Part shown: positions 7,986-9,733 of the stretch, piece by piece
Numbering within the stretch: position 1 is the stretch's first letter
Layout: each line of letters opens with the position of its first letter
Source: Chitinophagaceae bacterium UBA3961
Lineage (GTDB): Bacteria > Bacteroidota > Bacteroidia > Chitinophagales > Chitinophagaceae
DNA length: 9,733 nt
Direction of reading: 5' to 3'
NCBI GenBank assembly: GCA_002385265.1
Contig: DGDD01000164.1
Span: 1 to 9,733 of the forward strand
Notes under the pieces: model-generated
Seen by the model: the letters and a program-made list of their open reading frames with translations, nothing else
The model's database searches: none
Told to the model about the DNA's origin: nothing
Program-made: the position numbers and the translations under genes

Positions 7986-8047
7986 TTTCCAGTGCAACCA
8001 AAGAGGTAAAGATTACGTTATTAAGAAAGAGAGGAGGATTATCATGA
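7986..8047 (+). other. Possible out-of-frame remnant of the mtaB 3' end
   Basis: After the TGA of mtaB, the frame offset by two bases (codons such as ATT at 7985-7987) is open and reads ISSATKEVKITLL, then RKRGGLS, ending in TGA at 8045-8047. A hydrophobic, alternating stretch of this kind is expected as the last strand of the TRAM domain after 'NELVNWTL'. This frame's stop overlaps the ATG of the next gene as ATGA, a common operon junction. The same frame has a TAA at 7970-7972, so any shift must occur between 7973 and 7985. The simplest change is an extra TG in ACATTGTGATT. No slippery heptamer is visible, so a programmed shift is unlikely. An indel, a sequencing error or chance remain possible. 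Confidence 0.4.
8032..8037 (+). promoter_or_regulatory. Shine-Dalgarno AGGAGG for the small gene at 8044
   Basis: AGGAGG sits 6 bases before the ATG at 8044. It decides the start: the frame is open further up to an ATG at 7960, but the extra 28 residues (MNWLTGHCDF and onward) look like a shadow of the mtaB end. Strong Shine-Dalgarno sites are uncommon in Bacteroidota, which makes this one informative. Confidence 0.8.
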
Positions 8048-8337
8048 AGAAATTTCAGGTTACAATGCATTTTGAAATGGACGACGAATTTATGTCGCTC
8101 GTTCCCTCACATCGTGTTTATGTTAACAGTCTCATCGAAAAGGGGATTGTAGATCAATATGTTGTATCTATGGAAACGCAACGATTGTGGATCACCATGG
8201 GTGCCGAATCGAAACAAGAAGTGAGTCAGCGATTGAAGAAATCGCCGATCTATAAATATTGGGACGCTATTGAAATTGATGAGTTGTTTGTGATTGACGG
8301 ACAGCATTATCGATTACCTGCCCTTCAAATGAATTAA
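8044..8337 (+). CDS. Small muconolactone-isomerase-like (ferredoxin-fold) protein
   Basis: The 97-residue protein is probably cytosolic. The predicted order is strand (2-10), helix (13-34), strand (37-43), strand (46-53), helix (56-66) and strand (74-83), which is the dimeric alpha-beta barrel seen in muconolactone isomerase and YciI-type proteins. MKKFQVTMHFEMDDEF, LIEKGIVDQY and RLWITMGAESKQEV are close to what I recall of Bacteroidota proteins annotated 'muconolactone Delta-isomerase family'. No aromatic-degradation genes are nearby, so that catalytic name should not be taken literally; the function is unknown. The start is set by AGGAGG 6 bases upstream. It lies 58 bases after the mtaB stop and is probably cotranscribed with mtaB. 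Its TAA overlaps the stop codon of the convergent gene by 4 bases. Confidence 0.75.
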   Translation: MKKFQVTMHFEMDDEFMSLVPSHRVYVNSLIEKGIVDQYVVSMETQRLWITMGAESKQEVSQRLKKSPIYKYWDAIEIDELFVIDGQHYRLPALQMN

Positions 8338-8945
8338 TACCAGATCAAGTATTTGTAAAATGCAGGAACTTCTCTGAAAGCCCCATCAATATCTCTTACA
8401 GAATACAGTTTTGAAGAAGCGTGGTAGATCGTATCGGCTATACCAAGCTTCTTAAATACCAATTCGCAGCGAGCAGCATGGTAAAACTGGGAAACAATGT
8501 ACACGCTAGTGCATTGGTGATCTTTTTTCCATCTCAAAAAATTGACTGCGGTTTGGAATGAATTGATTCCCTGATCGTCTACAATAATTGCTGAATCGGG
8601 CACACCTTTTTTCAATAAGTACTTTTTCATTCCTGTTCCTTCAGGGTATAGATCATCCTTGCCAACACCTCCACTCACAAAAATATATTTGACTTTTTTC
8701 TTTTGATAAAGATCGTAAGCAACATCTACCCTACCTGCCGTCCAAGTGGCAAGCGTTCCATCGGAAAAAACGCGATTCCCCAATACAATAGCAACATCTG
8801 CCGATTCTTGATTGTCATTCAATCCATATACTGTAATAATCAAAGCGTGAACGAGTACAAAAGTAAAACCAACCCAAAACAATTGACGGAACCAAGTTCT
8901 ACCCCATAACAATCGGAAAGGTCTAAAAATCGATTTTAACTGCAT
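8334..8945 (-). CDS. SanA/YdcF-like DUF218 membrane-anchored protein
   Basis: The 203-residue protein has a positively charged N-terminus and one membrane segment at about 22-41, so the rest should face the periplasm. The DUF218 (ElyC/SanA/YdcF, PF02698) motifs are in order: IVLGN (53-57), VSGG (90-93), a Glu-containing EGTGMKKYL loop, GVPDSAIIVDDQG and IVSQFYHAAR (150-159). The SQxxHxxR motif and the DxxG loop fit SanA better than YdcF. E. coli SanA affects envelope permeability (vancomycin exclusion at high temperature); the biochemical activity of the family is not well defined. I chose the ATG at 8943-8945. A TTG at 8949-8951 would add two residues but lies inside a TAAATTTG promoter box, so it is unlikely. 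Its stop overlaps the convergent small gene by 4 bases, and it is divergent from the propeller gene at 9039. Confidence 0.87.
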   Translation of the reverse strand: MQLKSIFRPFRLLWGRTWFRQLFWVGFTFVLVHALIITVYGLNDNQESADVAIVLGNRVFSDGTLATWTAGRVDVAYDLYQKKKVKYIFVSGGVGKDDLYPEGTGMKKYLLKKGVPDSAIIVDDQGINSFQTAVNFLRWKKDHQCTSVYIVSQFYHAARCELVFKKLGIADTIYHASSKLYSVRDIDGAFREVPAFYKYLIWY

Positions 8946-8948
8946 ACT

Positions 8949-8956
8949 CAAATTTA
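8949..8956 (-). promoter_or_regulatory. Bacteroidota-type -7 box (TAAATTTG) for the SanA-like gene
   Basis: Read on the minus strand, TAAATTTG matches TAnnTTTG exactly and ends 3 bases before the ATG at 8945, which suggests a leaderless message. A TTG (8972-8974 on the complement) lies 15 bases upstream, a little short for the -33 element. The box overlaps the alternative TTG start and argues against it. Confidence 0.5.
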
Positions 8957-9011
8957 ATAAGAAAGCTGTGGCAAGTGGAGAAAACTAACAAGATTCAATA
9001 ATTTAAATCAA

Positions 9012-9019
9012 TAACTTTA
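9012..9019 (+). promoter_or_regulatory. Weak -7 box (TAACTTTA) before the propeller gene
   Basis: TAACTTTA matches TAnnTTTG except for the last base and lies 19 bases before the ATG at 9039, in the 93-base gap between divergent genes. Apart from this box and the one for the SanA-like gene, the gap shows only a short AT palindrome (ATTTAAAT at 9001-9008). Confidence 0.35.
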
Positions 9020-9038
9020 GTGACCCAAAATCATCAAC

Positions 9039-9733
9039 ATGAGAAAATTCACTTTAACGTTACTGGTATTCCTTGTTTGCTTCTCAAGTTACAGTCAGTT
9101 CGCTAAATATTATGCTTCATTAAAATGGAGAAGCATTGGCCCATATAGGGGTGGGAGAACCGTTGGCGGCGTTGGTGTTCCTAGCGAACCCAATGTGTTT
9201 TATATCGGCGCCAACAATGGTGGCGTTTGGAAAACAACTGACTATGGTAGAACTTGGAATCCTATATTCGATGATCAACCAACCGGTTCAATAGGCGATA
9301 TCGTGGTATCGCCATCAAACCCCAAAGTTATCTACGTAGGAAGTGGAGAAGGCATTCAAAGACCCGATCTATCAGTAGGTGATGGTGTATACAAATCTGT
9401 TGATGCAGGCAAAACCTGGACACATCTCGGGCTCTCTAATATTTTACAAATTGGTGGATTGGCCATTCACCCCACCAATGAAAACATCGTTTATGTTGCC
9501 GGTTTAGGTCATCCCTATGGTCCGAATAAAGAAAGAGGTATTTTCAAAACCACCGATGGAGGAAAAACATGGGAACATGTATTGTACATCGATGAAAATA
9601 CCGGCGCTATTCAAGTTACCCTAGATCCTAAAAACCCGGATATTGTTTATGCAGATATGTGGGCCGGTAGACAAGGCCCTTGGGAAAACGGTGCATGGAA
9701 TGGGCCTAATAGCGGTATGGTTAAATCCTTCGA
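9039..9733 (+). CDS. Secreted Asp-box beta-propeller (sortilin/VPS10-like) protein, N-terminal part
   Basis: The gene runs off the right edge: 231 codons are visible with no stop. A Sec signal peptide (MRKFTLTLLVFLVCF, then SYS-Q near residue 20) indicates export. Then come propeller repeats with three clear Asp-boxes (S/T-x-D-x-G-x-T-W): TTDYGRTW at 66-73, SVDAGKTW at 120-127 and TTDGGKTW at 171-178. Each has a following strand of the type NPKVIYVG or NPDIVYAD. The opening WRSIGPYRGGR matches large Bacteroidota proteins often labelled 'VPS10 domain' or 'glycosyl hydrolase', of roughly 1000 residues. Asp-boxes are structural, so sialidase or other hydrolase activity is not shown. A C-terminal sorting domain cannot be checked here. 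The start has no Shine-Dalgarno; a TAACTTTA box lies 19 bases upstream. Confidence 0.88.
   Translation, partial: MRKFTLTLLVFLVCFSSYSQFAKYYASLKWRSIGPYRGGRTVGGVGVPSEPNVFYIGANNGGVWKTTDYGRTWNPIFDDQPTGSIGDIVVSPSNPKVIYVGSGEGIQRPDLSVGDGVYKSVDAGKTWTHLGLSNILQIGGLAIHPTNENIVYVAGLGHPYGPNKERGIFKTTDGGKTWEHVLYIDENTGAIQVTLDPKNPDIVYADMWAGRQGPWENGAWNGPNSGMVKSF

Noticed and set aside
7960..8043. Longer form of the small protein starting at ATG 7960
   Set aside because: It would overlap mtaB, and the added residues look random; AGGAGG at 8032-8037 marks the ATG at 8044.
8949..8951. TTG start for the SanA-like gene
   Set aside because: It lies inside an exact TAnnTTTG promoter box and adds only two residues; the ATG at 8945 is better.
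1..9733. CRISPR arrays, insertion sequences, tRNA genes, defence or phage modules
   Set aside because: I found no spaced direct repeats, transposase-like proteins, cloverleaf sequence or recognisable defence or phage proteins; the content is ordinary chromosomal genes.

Overview
The window looks like chromosomal DNA of a member of the Bacteroidota, probably near the Chitinophagales or Sphingobacteriales. The basis is AT-rich sequence, exported DUF3857 proteins, an MtaB and a PlsC of the type usual in that phylum, signal peptides ending in '-AQ' or '-SQ', and promoter-like TAnnTTTG boxes close to start codons. The genus is inference; no rRNA or other marker is present. Coding density is very high. 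The longest stretch without a gene is about 93 bases (8946-9038), so no gap over 300 bases needs explaining. I see no tRNA, rRNA, insertion sequence, CRISPR array or convincing intrinsic terminator.

Layout. (1) Positions 2-2928, plus strand: the tail of one DUF3857 protein, a complete secreted DUF3857 paralogue whose transglutaminase-like domain seems to have lost its catalytic triad, and a TIP30-like NAD(P)-binding oxidoreductase that starts inside the stop codon of the gene before it. These three probably form one operon. (2) Positions 2925-6637, minus strand: a small DUF4258 lipoprotein, the acyltransferase PlsC and the replication-restart helicase PriA. plsC and priA overlap, and priA has a full-consensus Shine-Dalgarno inside the end of plsC. 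(3) Positions 6705-8337, plus strand: the tRNA methylthiotransferase MtaB, then a small muconolactone-isomerase-like protein with a strong Shine-Dalgarno. The last strand of MtaB appears to lie out of frame after its stop, and that frame ends in an ATGA overlap with the next gene. (4) Positions 8334-8945, minus strand: a SanA/YdcF-type (DUF218) membrane protein. (5) From 9039, plus strand, off the right edge: the start of a large secreted beta-propeller protein with Asp-box repeats.

The functions are mostly housekeeping (phospholipid synthesis, replication restart, tRNA modification) plus envelope and exported proteins. The genes do not form one obvious pathway, and I found no convincing new defence, mobile or biosynthetic system. 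The points most worth a check are the possible 3' frameshift of mtaB, the apparently dead transglutaminase domain beside a paralogue, and the Cys/His-rich DUF4258 lipoprotein. A fourth is a recurring layout: promoter boxes almost touching start codons for first genes, and strong Shine-Dalgarno sites for two downstream genes. Both convergent gene pairs also overlap by exactly four bases at their stop codons.
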